64,000 nt of DNA from Cyanidium caldarium. Taxonomy: Eukaryota > Rhodophyta > Bangiophyceae > Cyanidiales > Cyanidiaceae. The translations under genes and the position numbers were made by a program. The stretch spans positions 744,001-808,000 of the forward strand of contig JANCYW010000001.1 of assembly GCA_026184775.1 (NCBI GenBank). Direction: 5' to 3'. Shown here one piece after another: positions 55,650 through 64,000 of the stretch; position 1 is the first letter of the stretch, and each line of letters opens with the position of its first letter. The notes below the pieces were generated by a model. The model worked only from the letters and a program-made list of their open reading frames with translations, did not search any database and was not told where the DNA came from.

Positions 55650-58235
55650 ATGTGCTCGGAGGTCATCAAGGGCACGCCAGAGGTGGTGGACGAGTGGGTG
55701 GAGGTGGGCACCGCCTCTGCGCCCGCTCATGCACCGGACAGCCCAGGCGATGGGGAGGCGGTCGCGTGGCTGGTGCCGCGATCGGTGCGAGTGCGCCAGC
55801 AGCACCTGGCGAGTTTCCGGTTATCGTACGGCGCGCCGGATATGTGTGTGGTATGCAAGCGGTGGCGCAGTGCGTTGCAGTCTTCCAAATCGAGTCGGCG
55901 CGCGGACGAAAAGGTGCTCGACGAGCGTTGGCGGACGGTATCGCGCACGACGCCGACGGGAGCAGAGCGGGCGGCGCCAGCAGTGCAAGACGGCGGGAAA
56001 GAGCCGAACGGGGACAAGCTGGTCGGTGCGCAGCAGCAGCGAGTGCAAGTCGAGTCCACGGCGCTGGAGGTGCTGACGACGGCGGTACGCGCCGGCAGCA
56101 CCCTCCTCTCGCCGTGGTTTCACTTTGTGCGCGGCATCGGAATGCGCACACCGGCAGAGGCGGCGGCCTATTTGGGGTCCACCGCGCTGCACGGGCTGGA
56201 GTCGGCGCCGTGGTATTCGAGCGGCACCTACACGGTGGAGAGTGCGGCGTATATAGCGTACAACTGCATGTCGCAAGTGGATGTGGTGGTGGAGACGCAC
56301 TTTCCGGGCGGCGTGCGCGTGCGGCTACTGGGCGATGCCGACGCCGACTCTCTGTTGCTGGATGAGGTGTTCTGGGCGGAGTTGCACGTGTCCGCTGCGC
56401 TGCGCTGCGTCGATCGCGCCGGCGAGAAACCGGTGTACCCGGCGCTCAAGGCGTTTCCGCTGTTGGACAAGGATCTGTCCGAGGAGGAGCCGTTTCTAGA
56501 GGCGGCACGTCTGTGCTACCCGCACTGGCATCACGCCGGCAGTAGCGTGTACGGTGTGCGCGCCACTGCGGCCAACTCGATCATCGCCGACGGTATCGCC
56601 AAGTACTTTTTCCGGTACTCGCGATTCGAGGCGGCGGCGGCATTTTTCGAGGGCCTCTCCGAGCACTTCCAGGATGCGGCGTTGCGCATTCATGCGGCGC
56701 GCGCTCGACAACTGGCCGGCGATACGGAGGCGGCGGCGCGCATTCTGCACGAGCAGGTGTTAAGCGGACCGCGCGCGCACGCCCTGACCGGCGGCGAGGG
56801 CATGCGGGCGGCGGTGGCGCTGGCGCAGCTGGAGGCCGCACAGGGCGATGTGCTCAAGGCCATGCAACGTATTCGCGAGTGCGTGCAGCCGTCGTCGAAG
56901 CGGGAAGCCCGCGAGCCGGTCGATGAAATCACCGACCAAGCGTCCGCCCCGACCGAGCCTCCGCCACAACGCTGCAGTCTGCCGTGGATCGCGTTGGCGC
57001 GACTGGCGGTGCAGGTCGGACAATTTGCCGAGGCGTTGATCTGCCTCAATGCCGCCGAATTGGAGCCGCCGCGCATGGATCTGTTTCTGCGGGAGATCAG
57101 CACCACCGACCCGAGCGCGGAGTCGGCGCGTCGACGCGCAGTCACCAAACCGCAACCGGGACACGCCGACGGCACCGAGCTGGTGTGGGCGTTGGCACGA
57201 CGGCTGGCCGACGAGCGCATCGGCCTGGGCGCGTTCGGATTGGGCAAAGACCGTCACAGTGTCGATCACATGCTAGCCGAGCTGAGCGGACCGCTGCTGA
57301 CCGATTCGGAGCGCGAGGCATTCGAGGTGCTGGTGGCGATCCTGAACCGCGTCGGCTGGGACGACTTGTTGCGCATCCGCGGCGAGGTGTTTATTATGGA
57401 GTCGGATGTGACCGCCGCGGAAGCGTCGGCGGCAACGGCGGCTGCCGCAGCGGTTGATGTGGCGGAGGAGCCGGCAGCTGTGCCGGGTACCCCTCCGGCC
57501 GAATCCGGGGAGAAAGAGGCGGACGAGGAGGTGCAAGTTGTGGAGGAAACGGCGGTCAGAACGACAACACCGGGAACGACCGCATTGCCGCCGACAACTT
57601 CCTCCTCGAAACGCATGTGCACGGCGTGGCTGGATTTCCTCGTGAGCAACCTGTATGAGGACCTGCGGGCGCTGGCGGTGTGGCAGGCGGAGGATCGCGA
57701 GTTGCAGGCCGCCGTCAGCGGCGCGGATGCATCGACGGCTGCGGTGCCGGTTGATCCCGTCCCGTCGACACCGGCGGCGCCGTCGTGGCAAGAGGTGGTG
57801 CAGCGCACCCGTCGCGCGCCCGTCGATTGGCAGCGTCGCGGCGAGCTGGCGCTACGCCTGCAACGCGACGCCGATGCGGAGCGCGCTTTTCGGGTGTGTG
57901 CTGCGGTGGCCGCCGACCAGCGACAACCGGCGGTCACCGCTTGGTTACGCCTGGCCGCCATTTACACCCAGCAGCAGCAGCGCGCGGCCGACACGCTGAG
58001 AGCGTGCGAGTCCGCCTGGGACGCCATCGAGTCGTTGCCGGAGCTGGTCAAAGCGACCTCGCCTTCCGCTTTGCCGCCCCCGCCGGTGTTGCGAGAGCGC
58101 GGCTTCGAGGCGGTGGCCACCTTTGGCCTGGTGTCGTTGCGCAAAGCGGCCACCGCGGCCGACATTCGCCTCGACCGCATGAGCCCGCTGCTGCTCGATG
58201 CGGTCGCCTGGCGCGTGCACGGATTCGATCGGTGA
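55650..58235 (+). CDS. ChAPs-family (exomer-like, BCH1/BUD7) protein
   Basis: An 861-residue protein similar to the Chs5-Arf1-binding proteins, which in yeast form the exomer coat adaptor at the trans-Golgi. Evidence: an N-terminal segment with FRLSYGAPDMCVVC, a GxYxVESAAYIAYNCMSQVDVVVETHFPGGVRVRLLG block, DEVFWAELHVSAALRCVD, long arrays of TPR-like helices (RFEAAAAFFEGLSEHFQDAALRIHAARARQLAGD, seen as a pattern), and the characteristic C-terminal region AWLDFLVSNLYEDLRALAVWQAED...DWQRRGELALRLQRDADAERAFRVC. The last motif is the most diagnostic. An Ala/Glu/Thr-rich linker of about 70 residues interrupts the C-terminal third. ChAPs are best known in fungi; presence here is notable. The start is the ATG at 55650. 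Confidence 0.75.
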   Translation: MCSEVIKGTPEVVDEWVEVGTASAPAHAPDSPGDGEAVAWLVPRSVRVRQQHLASFRLSYGAPDMCVVCKRWRSALQSSKSSRRADEKVLDERWRTVSRTTPTGAERAAPAVQDGGKEPNGDKLVGAQQQRVQVESTALEVLTTAVRAGSTLLSPWFHFVRGIGMRTPAEAAAYLGSTALHGLESAPWYSSGTYTVESAAYIAYNCMSQVDVVVETHFPGGVRVRLLGDADADSLLLDEVFWAELHVSAALRCVDRAGEKPVYPALKAFPLLDKDLSEEEPFLEAARLCYPHWHHAGSSVYGVRATAANSIIADGIAKYFFRYSRFEAAAAFFEGLSEHFQDAALRIHAARARQLAGDTEAAARILHEQVLSGPRAHALTGGEGMRAAVALAQLEAAQGDVLKAMQRIRECVQPSSKREAREPVDEITDQASAPTEPPPQRCSLPWIALARLAVQVGQFAEALICLNAAELEPPRMDLFLREISTTDPSAESARRRAVTKPQPGHADGTELVWALARRLADERIGLGAFGLGKDRHSVDHMLAELSGPLLTDSEREAFEVLVAILNRVGWDDLLRIRGEVFIMESDVTAAEASAATAAAAAVDVAEEPAAVPGTPPAESGEKEADEEVQVVEETAVRTTTPGTTALPPTTSSSKRMCTAWLDFLVSNLYEDLRALAVWQAEDRELQAAVSGADASTAAVPVDPVPSTPAAPSWQEVVQRTRRAPVDWQRRGELALRLQRDADAERAFRVCAAVAADQRQPAVTAWLRLAAIYTQQQQRAADTLRACESAWDAIESLPELVKATSPSALPPPPVLRERGFEAVATFGLVSLRKAATAADIRLDRMSPLLLDAVAWRVHGFDR

Positions 58236-58305
58236 GTGGCAGGGTGAGGGTGACCATGAATACCGCGAGCTGAACGATAAAAATACGCCAACGCTCCCGC
58301 CCTCT

Positions 58306-59223
58306 TCACACTTCGGCACCCGGCGGCGGTGGCGTGTGTCGATGCTTGTCGAGCGCGCTCATGGCCTCCTCCGACACGCCACACGCTGCCGCATTCATTC
58401 GCAGGTGTGGCCCGTACCGCACCCGATATACCAGATGACCCACATAGGCACCGAGCACCAGTCCGGCCAGCACGTCCACATAGTCGTGATGATAATCGCG
58501 CACCCGCGTCATCGCCATCGCCACGGCGTATGTCATCGGCAACAGGGCGCCCAGCCGGCGTATCCATCGCATCTGCCGCGGCGAATGCGGAAACCACTGC
58601 GGACACACGTGGTCGATCCAGCACGTCAGATACGTGGCAGCCGCTGCCGATATGGAGGCGTGTCCAGAGGGGAACGCCTTGCGCGCCTCGTGCACCAGCA
58701 TCGGGTCCCCGGTGCAGCCCATGCGCAACACTTCGTCTTGGTAGGCTTTGCAGACGGCCGCAAAGTGCGGCCGCGGCCGGCCGGCCGCACACTTCACCCA
58801 TATCGTCAGCAGGGCGGTCAGTCCGTTGGCTTCGGCCAAGCCGGCACAAAACTCTCGCCACGCTTGGCGGTCCTGCGGTAGGGTCGAGTCCTCCGCGCCC
58901 GGCGCCACGCTGCCCGAGCGCTCCCACCCGCCGCCACTGGCCGTATCGCCCTGCGCCATCCAGTCGCGCAACGACGCCATCACCAGCCAAGACAAGGGCG
59001 GCACCAGCCACGCCACCAGCAGTGCGGCGGCCGCAGTCACTGTCGGCCGCTTGTAGGGGTATTGCACGGCGGGATCGCGCAGATCCACCGGGCGTACGTG
59101 CGGCGGTATCCACGCGTTCATCGCCGCGGGGAGCAGCAAGCCAACCACCACAATGGCCACCCACTCGTAGTGCAACGCCGAGTAGAACGACAGACACCGA
59201 GAGGATGGGCGAGCTTCGGGCAT
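58306..59223 (-). CDS. PAP2-family lipid phosphate phosphatase
   Basis: A 305-residue membrane phosphatase of the phosphatidate/diacylglycerol pyrophosphate type. The three catalytic motifs are: K144-xxxxxx-R151-P152 (KCAAGRPRP), P185-S-G-H188, and T239-R240-xxxxx-H246-xxx-D250 (Thr replaces the usual Ser). About six hydrophobic helices surround them, with the first at residues 21-37. FPSGHASISAAAATYL and DYHHDYVDVLAGLVLGA are typical of plant LPP and yeast DPP1/LPP1. Likely substrates are phosphatidic acid and lysophosphatidic acid in the ER or plasma membrane. A segment of about 30 residues with acidic and Gly/Ser-rich character lies between helices 2 and 3. Its ATG and that of an open frame on the other strand overlap in one CATG. 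Confidence 0.92.
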   Translation of the reverse strand: MPEARPSSRCLSFYSALHYEWVAIVVVGLLLPAAMNAWIPPHVRPVDLRDPAVQYPYKRPTVTAAAALLVAWLVPPLSWLVMASLRDWMAQGDTASGGGWERSGSVAPGAEDSTLPQDRQAWREFCAGLAEANGLTALLTIWVKCAAGRPRPHFAAVCKAYQDEVLRMGCTGDPMLVHEARKAFPSGHASISAAAATYLTCWIDHVCPQWFPHSPRQMRWIRRLGALLPMTYAVAMAMTRVRDYHHDYVDVLAGLVLGAYVGHLVYRVRYGPHLRMNAAACGVSEEAMSALDKHRHTPPPPGAEV

Positions 59224-59494
59224 GAGGCGGGTGGAGGAGGGTGAGGGACAAACGGTGCTTGGTGCGTACAGTGTGCGCCAGGCCCTCCGGCACGTGAGGG
59301 CACGTGTCCCGGCGGCACACCAGCGCGAACGGGAGGGGAGAGAAATTCCCGCAGCGCAGCGCCTCGAGACAAGATCGCGCGCGTTACGTTCGCAAAGCGG
59401 TGCCGGCCGGTCGGTGTCTCCTGTAGAGGCGGGCGCACGCTTCGTCGGGTCGTTGTCGGCGCCGCAAAACTCTCATCTCCCCATATGTTCTCCG

Positions 59495-61804
59495 ATGGCT
59501 CGAGACAATCTCGATACTGTCATTCCGGGCGAGGACAGCCTGCTCATCGCGGTCCGCCGGAGAGGCAGGCCCATCTGGCTGGTCAACCAGTCGTTGCGCG
59601 TGCCGGATTGCGGCCTGGTGACGTTCGAGGCGTCCGGCTCCAACGACGTGGTGTGTCTGCTGTGCCATCGGTCGGACGGAGTGGAGTCGGATACGCAGGT
59701 GGAGTTTGAGGCGCGTGCGTCGCGTGCCTGCTTCGAGATGGTCTTTGGCAGTCACCAGAACACCCGCTCGCTGCTACGGGTGCACGGGGTGGTGCAGGCG
59801 GAGAACGCCGTGGATCGCAAAGCGCCGCGCGTGTCGAGTGGTGACACGGCCACGGGACTGACGCGCGATGGCATCGTGGGGGTGGCGTTCAGTCGGTACT
59901 GGGTGGCGGTGTCGCCGGACTATCTCGAGGCCGGGGTGGGGTTTCCCGGCGAACAGCGCGTGTTGCGATATCGACGGACGGGCGCCCGGGGAGACGCCGC
60001 CGCCGCCGACGGGGTGCGATGGGTGGGCGTGTCGTGCTGGGACGCGCCGGTTATCTTCCGCAACGTGCAGGTGTTCGATTTGTGGCCCGGCACGCTGTTG
60101 CCCGAGGTGTCGCGGCGAGAGCGAGTGACCGACGACGAGGGAACGTGGGAAGATGGCGGGCGGTCGGGTGCGACGGCGGCGGACGAGATGGTCGGGTTTG
60201 CCTGTGAGCGGGAGCACACGAGTGATGGGCTTAGCGAGTCGCGCTGCCAAGAAATCGTATGGGCCCGCCGCTCTGCCCTTATCGCCTCGTCGCCGGTGTT
60301 CCGTGCGATGCTACTGACCAGCGGCATGCGGGAGGCGCGCGTTGGATGTCGAGACGCATCGATGTCGGACGCGGATCCGTTTGACGCCTCTGCGGTCATC
60401 CCGTTGCCCGGAGTGCCGGTATCTGCGTTTCGAGCGATGGTGGCGCATGCGGTCGAGCGCCAACCGTGGCCAGAGGAGAAGGGGGAGGGGGATGCGCTGC
60501 TTGCTGAACACTTGGCACTGCTTTATTTATCCATGGCGTTCGATTATTCGCAGTTGGGTAATGATGTGGCCCTGCATCTCCTGCACCGACTGCAACAACG
60601 TGCTTCCTGCATCCCGCCATCGCAGCTGGTGGCGGTGGCGAATGCGTCCGTGCAGTTGGCTCGACCGGATCTCTTTCTTGGCGCCGGTCACGCCATCCAC
60701 CAGCGCCTCGTGCAGGAGCTGCCAGCGAGTGAGACGGCATGGCGACAAGCGTGGATGAATTTGGACGTGCACGTGATGCTCAGCGTGCTGCTTCTCATGT
60801 CCGACAAGTATACCGCTCGTCGATGGGCGGCGTGGTGGTTGAGCGACGGGGAGCACCTGACTGACGACGACGACGACGACGACGACGACGCATCTCCTGG
60901 TCACTCGCACCTGCGGCCGGCCGCGCATTGTCACCCGAGGGATGCGCAACGAGTACGTGCGTTGCTGCAACACCCTCCCGACACCGATCCGTCGCTCTTC
61001 ACAGGCCGCGTGTGCTGTCTGGACGCCGATCACGCTCGCTGCCTGCCGCCGTACCTCCTCCCGCCGTGTATGCAAGCGCATTTCCATGAAAAGCAACAGC
61101 GGCGACAACTGCTGTATCGCGCGCTGTATACCGCCCACGAAATGCATCACCTCGCGCCCTCCACACCCGTTCGACCCGTGAGTGCCACCACCTCCGCACC
61201 ACCTCCCCGCTCGGTCTGCATTCCCTACATACCCGGGTACGAGGACCGCGGCCTGTTGGCGTACCTCGGGTACGTACCACCGAGCATGCGGGTGTGGCGC
61301 AATCCGTGTCGTTCGGGCGCGGTGCGCGTCAGCGCCTCGTCGCTGCTGAATCTGAACCGCGAGGCGCTCTGTGAACATCTGGGCCGGTGCGCGCACAACT
61401 TCGCCTCCGTCACGCCGTGTCACAGCTTCGCGTGGGTGGCCATCGACTTTGGGCCGCATCGCCGCGTGCGCCCCACGCATTACGCGCTGCGGCACGACGC
61501 CAGTGCCGTAGAGTTTCTGCGCGACTGGGTGCTGGAGGGGCGCAGTGGCGACAACGACGAGGACGATGCTGCTGCCGCGGCGTGGCACGTACTGCTGCAG
61601 CATCGCCAGGACCGGACGCTGTGCGCACCACACGACGCGGCGGTGTGGTCGATAGGGCCATCGGGGGCGCACAGCGGCGACGACGGCCACGGTCCGTGGT
61701 GGCGGGAGCTGCGGGTGCGCGCGCTGCGGAACAGCAGCGGCACGTCGCGGCTGGTGCTGGCCTCGTTGGAGTTTTACGGGGAACTGGTGTGGGAACCGTG
61801 TTAG
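59495..61804 (+). CDS. FAMeT-like / BTB / discoidin-domain protein
   Basis: A 769-residue protein with an unusual domain chain. Residues about 40-215 resemble the farnesoic acid O-methyltransferase (Methyltransf_FA) domain, in fact a ligand-binding beta fold: VEFEARASRACFEMVFG, FSRYWVAVSPDYLEAGVG, VGVSCWDAPVIFRNVQVFDL. A BTB/POZ core follows (about 255-365): VWARRSALIASSPVFRAMLLTSGMREA, VIPLPGVPVSAFRAMVAHAV, AEHLALLYLSMAFDY. After a run of nine Asp, the C-terminal 180 residues match the discoidin-like domain seen in BTBD9- and HECTD1-type proteins: DFGPHRRVRPTHYALRHD, FLRDWVLEGRSGDN, LLQHRQDRTL, RALRNSSGTSRLVLASLEFYG. BTB proteins usually bring substrates to CUL3 ligases. The ATG at 59495 is chosen; an open stretch from 59222 lacks similarity. 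It ends 13 bp from the converging NCAPD2 gene. Confidence 0.75.
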   Translation: MARDNLDTVIPGEDSLLIAVRRRGRPIWLVNQSLRVPDCGLVTFEASGSNDVVCLLCHRSDGVESDTQVEFEARASRACFEMVFGSHQNTRSLLRVHGVVQAENAVDRKAPRVSSGDTATGLTRDGIVGVAFSRYWVAVSPDYLEAGVGFPGEQRVLRYRRTGARGDAAAADGVRWVGVSCWDAPVIFRNVQVFDLWPGTLLPEVSRRERVTDDEGTWEDGGRSGATAADEMVGFACEREHTSDGLSESRCQEIVWARRSALIASSPVFRAMLLTSGMREARVGCRDASMSDADPFDASAVIPLPGVPVSAFRAMVAHAVERQPWPEEKGEGDALLAEHLALLYLSMAFDYSQLGNDVALHLLHRLQQRASCIPPSQLVAVANASVQLARPDLFLGAGHAIHQRLVQELPASETAWRQAWMNLDVHVMLSVLLLMSDKYTARRWAAWWLSDGEHLTDDDDDDDDDASPGHSHLRPAAHCHPRDAQRVRALLQHPPDTDPSLFTGRVCCLDADHARCLPPYLLPPCMQAHFHEKQQRRQLLYRALYTAHEMHHLAPSTPVRPVSATTSAPPPRSVCIPYIPGYEDRGLLAYLGYVPPSMRVWRNPCRSGAVRVSASSLLNLNREALCEHLGRCAHNFASVTPCHSFAWVAIDFGPHRRVRPTHYALRHDASAVEFLRDWVLEGRSGDNDEDDAAAAAWHVLLQHRQDRTLCAPHDAAVWSIGPSGAHSGDDGHGPWWRELRVRALRNSSGTSRLVLASLEFYGELVWEPC

Positions 61805-61817
61805 CGGGAGGTGAATT

Positions 61818-64000
61818 TTAATGCACGGGACGGAGGGCGCGACGGGTGCGCGGCGGGGATGGAGAGGGGGAGCGGGACACCGCTTCTTCTTCTTCTTCTT
61901 CTTCTTCGTCGTCGTCGTCGTCGTCGTTCACGTCGGATTCGGACGTGGCGTCCACCACCAGCTTGCGGCGGGTGCGCGGAGCGGTCCTGATCGGCGCCTG
62001 ATCCTCCGGATCCTCCTCGTGCATGGATGCCTGGCGACGAGGACGACGGCGATATGGGTGCGAACTGACGACATCCCCTCGGTTCTCCTTTCCCCCTCCT
62101 CCTCCTCCTCGTCGTCGTCGGCGGCGGCGTATCGAATTCTCCTTCCCGTTACCATTTCCCCGCGAGGCACTCCGCGCATCGGCGGTCAGCTGCCGCACCC
62201 GCGCCAGAGCCGCTTGGCGCACCGTGGCCGGCGTGCGCAACCGCAGCGTCTCCACCTTGTGCCGCATCGCTTCCAGCTCCGGATCGATGTCCGCAGTGGG
62301 CGTCATCAACGAATCCGCAGCAGGCGTGGCCGACGGCTCGCCGGCCGCCTCCGCTCCCTCGGGCTCTTCAGCCGGCTTTCCGAGTTGCTGCAGTCGCGCC
62401 TCCCACTCATCCAACACGACTTTGGTGGTGGGCTTGCAAAACTTGCGCGCCTTGCCCAACACCATCAGCAGATGCTGCCGCACCTCCGCATCGCGCGCCG
62501 CCCACTCCGCGTAACACTTCCACAGGTCGCTGAGGCGCCGCACCGTGCGCTCGCCGGTGTAGTTCAACAGCGTCAGACAGTAGGCCAGGTTGCGCGCATC
62601 CGCCGCCGTGGGCGCCGTCCGCATGCGCTGGCACAATTTGTCCACCAGCGCTTCGGTGTGCCGCTCCCGCTCGATAAACGACAGCACGAAGCGGGCGATA
62701 CGTCGAAATGCCTCCGTGCCGCACTCGGACGGCGGCCGCCGCGTCAGACAGCTGATCATATCCGGCAGCAGCTGGTACACGGCGCTGGCGCCGCTCGGCC
62801 CGCCCTTGCGGCTCAAGTCATAGAACAAGGTGCGCGCCAGGTCGACCACGCGCCCGTCCGCATCCTCCAGACAGAGCGCCAGCTCGGCCACCTGTCCCTT
62901 CACCTTGATCATATCGTTGAGCACCAGGTGCGTCAGCGCCATCAGAGCGTTGCGGCGGACGCGGGTATCTTGGTCGCGCAGCGCCGCGTACAAGTGGCGC
63001 GTCCACGGCTCCAGCAGATTGGGAAAGCGGAACGCCAGGTCGCTCAGGGCGACGACGGCGTTGGCGCGGGCGACGGCAGCAGCCGCTGCTGAGGTGTCGG
63101 CGGCCGCCAAGCAGGTGAACACATGTGGCAGGTACTGCGCGGCCAGCGCCTCGCTGATACACATAAAGCGCGTCAGACACAGCAGCGCCATCGACTGCAG
63201 CGACGACGGTGCTGTGGAATCCAGTGCCCAGTGCGCCGCCAGCGGCAGCACCAGCCCGCCCAACAGGGCATCCGGGCTGACCAGTTCGGCCTCCACCTCC
63301 TTCAACAGCGCGTCGAGGTCGGCATCCAGCGCGGTGGCACTCGCGGCGCCGGTGCTGGCCACCAGGTCGTCGTCATCGTGGTCGCTGGAGGCGGCAGCGG
63401 TCGGCCGTCGCCCTCGCCGTCCCGGCCGAGCCTCCGGTGCCGCCTGTGCCTGCGCGGTATCCGCATCGATGGCTTCACCCGACGGACCGCGTCGCTGTTG
63501 CCGATACTGTCGCCGTAGACGGTGCGCTTGCGACTCGGCGTACGCCAGCTGCTGCAGCGCGATGGCGCCGCCCACTTGCAACAACCGCCGGGCGGCCGCC
63601 GCCGACACCGTCGTCTCCGCGCCGCCCAACCGCTGCACCAAGCGTTGCAACAGCCGCGCCGCCACCGCTCCCGGATGGGTGCAGCGGGCATACAACGCTG
63701 CCAGTGCCGTTGCTGCTGCCGCCTCTCCCTCCCCCAGCACCACCGACTCCAGACGCCCGACCCACGGATGATCCGGCGGCCAGCGCTCGTCGGTGCCGCA
63801 GCGCAGCGCATCACAGCACCATCGCGCCATCACCGCATCGTCCAGTCCGACCGTCTCCAACTGGGCCAGCTGCCACGGTGCCAGTGCCTGCACCCGCGCT
63901 ACGCTCTGGATCAAGAACGCCGCCCCGCGCCGCATGGCCAACGTGGTACCGGGCACGCGGTCAGCCAACGTGTCCCACAGACACTGCACCACGGCTGCCG
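61818..64000 (-). CDS. Condensin I subunit NCAPD2 (Cnd1), N terminus outside window
   Basis: C-terminal 726 residues of a HEAT-repeat condensin subunit; the frame runs off the right edge. It holds the Cnd1 core: LCLTRFMCISEALAAQYLPHVFTCL, NAVVALSDLAFRFPNLLEPWTRHLYAALRDQDTRVRRNALMALTHLVLNDMIKVKGQVAELALCLEDADGRVVDLARTLFYDLSRKG, quoted as successive landmarks, then FIERERHTEALVDKLCQRMRTA and YCLTLLNYTGERTVRRL. The LSFI..LVxKLCxRxRTA and SYCLxLLxY blocks match NCAPD2 rather than NCAPD3 of condensin II. The C-terminal 130 residues are a charged tail with Arg tracts, a Gly run and a nearly pure Asp/Glu block, probably for DNA binding and phosphorylation (SPSPSPPR). Condensin I compacts mitotic chromosomes. 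Confidence 0.93.
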   Translation of the reverse strand, partial: AAVVQCLWDTLADRVPGTTLAMRRGAAFLIQSVARVQALAPWQLAQLETVGLDDAVMARWCCDALRCGTDERWPPDHPWVGRLESVVLGEGEAAAATALAALYARCTHPGAVAARLLQRLVQRLGGAETTVSAAAARRLLQVGGAIALQQLAYAESQAHRLRRQYRQQRRGPSGEAIDADTAQAQAAPEARPGRRGRRPTAAASSDHDDDDLVASTGAASATALDADLDALLKEVEAELVSPDALLGGLVLPLAAHWALDSTAPSSLQSMALLCLTRFMCISEALAAQYLPHVFTCLAAADTSAAAAAVARANAVVALSDLAFRFPNLLEPWTRHLYAALRDQDTRVRRNALMALTHLVLNDMIKVKGQVAELALCLEDADGRVVDLARTLFYDLSRKGGPSGASAVYQLLPDMISCLTRRPPSECGTEAFRRIARFVLSFIERERHTEALVDKLCQRMRTAPTAADARNLAYCLTLLNYTGERTVRRLSDLWKCYAEWAARDAEVRQHLLMVLGKARKFCKPTTKVVLDEWEARLQQLGKPAEEPEGAEAAGEPSATPAADSLMTPTADIDPELEAMRHKVETLRLRTPATVRQAALARVRQLTADARSASRGNGNGKENSIRRRRRRRGGGGGGKENRGDVVSSHPYRRRPRRQASMHEEDPEDQAPIRTAPRTRRKLVVDATSESDVNDDDDDDEEEEEEEEAVSRSPSPSPPRTRRALRPVH

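Noticed and set aside
59222-59494. In-frame upstream extension of the FAMeT-BTB gene whose ATG overlaps the PAP2 ATG in a single CATG
   Set aside because: The 91 codons are Arg/Glu/Gln-rich without similarity, and using both starts would leave no promoter; the overlap follows from CATG being a palindrome.
61884-61925. Long (TTC)n/(GTC)n stretch at the NCAPD2 3' end, a possible microsatellite array
   Set aside because: It encodes the Asp/Glu block of the condensin C-terminal tail in frame; an acidic tail is expected there.

Overview
The window looks like a piece of a small, GC-rich, almost intron-free eukaryotic nuclear genome. About 31 protein genes fill 64 kb, roughly one per 2 kb. They lie on both strands, and convergent neighbours are separated by as little as 13-75 bp. 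Every recognised reading frame is uninterrupted. A RelA/SpoT homologue with a probable plastid leader, an S12/C5-like glutaredoxin, a CPBP protease, fructosamine kinase, a bacterial-type RNase HII, a plant-type MKP1 phosphatase and HVA22 point to a photosynthetic eukaryote. True XRN1 (land plants and green algae usually carry only XRN2-derived forms), lack of introns and gene density favour a unicellular red alga of the Cyanidiophyceae. That placement is inference. No mobile element, virus-like element, CRISPR array, rRNA or tRNA was found.

Layout. 1-12.1 kb: FANCI (left end cut off), an RCC1-repeat protein whose start region is tandemly duplicated, ribosomal protein S13 (uS15), XRN1 and a HemW-like radical SAM protein. 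12.3-22.3 kb: KRR1, H2A.Z, fructosamine-3-kinase, DCAF7/TTG1, a YAF9/GAS41-type YEATS protein, dolichol-kinase-like protein, TrmH-family methyltransferase and exosome subunit RRP42. 22.6-37.6 kb: RSH, a very long USO1/p115 golgin, POL5/MYBBP1A and sphingosine-1-phosphate lyase. 37.7-47.1 kb: HVA22/REEP, glutaredoxin, DPH1, ribosomal protein S5 (uS7), RNase HII, NOP58 and MTHFR. 47.6-64 kb: mitoribosomal twin-CX9C protein, SEC14, CPBP protease, MKP1-type phosphatase, TRAPPC12-like protein, ChAPs/exomer-like protein, PAP2 phosphatase, a FAMeT-BTB-discoidin protein and condensin subunit NCAPD2 (right end cut off).

Recurring themes are ribosome production (KRR1, RRP42, POL5, NOP58, uS15, uS7, plus DPH1 and mS37), RNA decay (XRN1), chromatin (H2A.Z with a YAF9-type protein that in other organisms sits in the H2A.Z-depositing complex, condensin, FANCI), Golgi traffic (USO1, TRAPPC12-like, ChAPs-like, SEC14) and lipid metabolism (dolichol kinase, S1P lyase, PAP2). 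This is mostly housekeeping sequence.

The points most worth a second look are: the apparent Arg at the FANCI monoubiquitination site; the 139-bp start-region duplication of the RCC1 gene that creates an overlapping upstream reading frame; an RSH whose hydrolase site has lost key residues while its synthetase site is intact; a class I glutaredoxin carrying CGFS; the FAMeT-BTB-discoidin fusion; a ChAPs protein outside fungi; and repeated GGTATGT motifs in 5' leaders that could mark leader introns. Many open frames begin at GTG or TTG only because stop codons are rare in this GC-rich DNA; starts given here were moved to the first sensible ATG.
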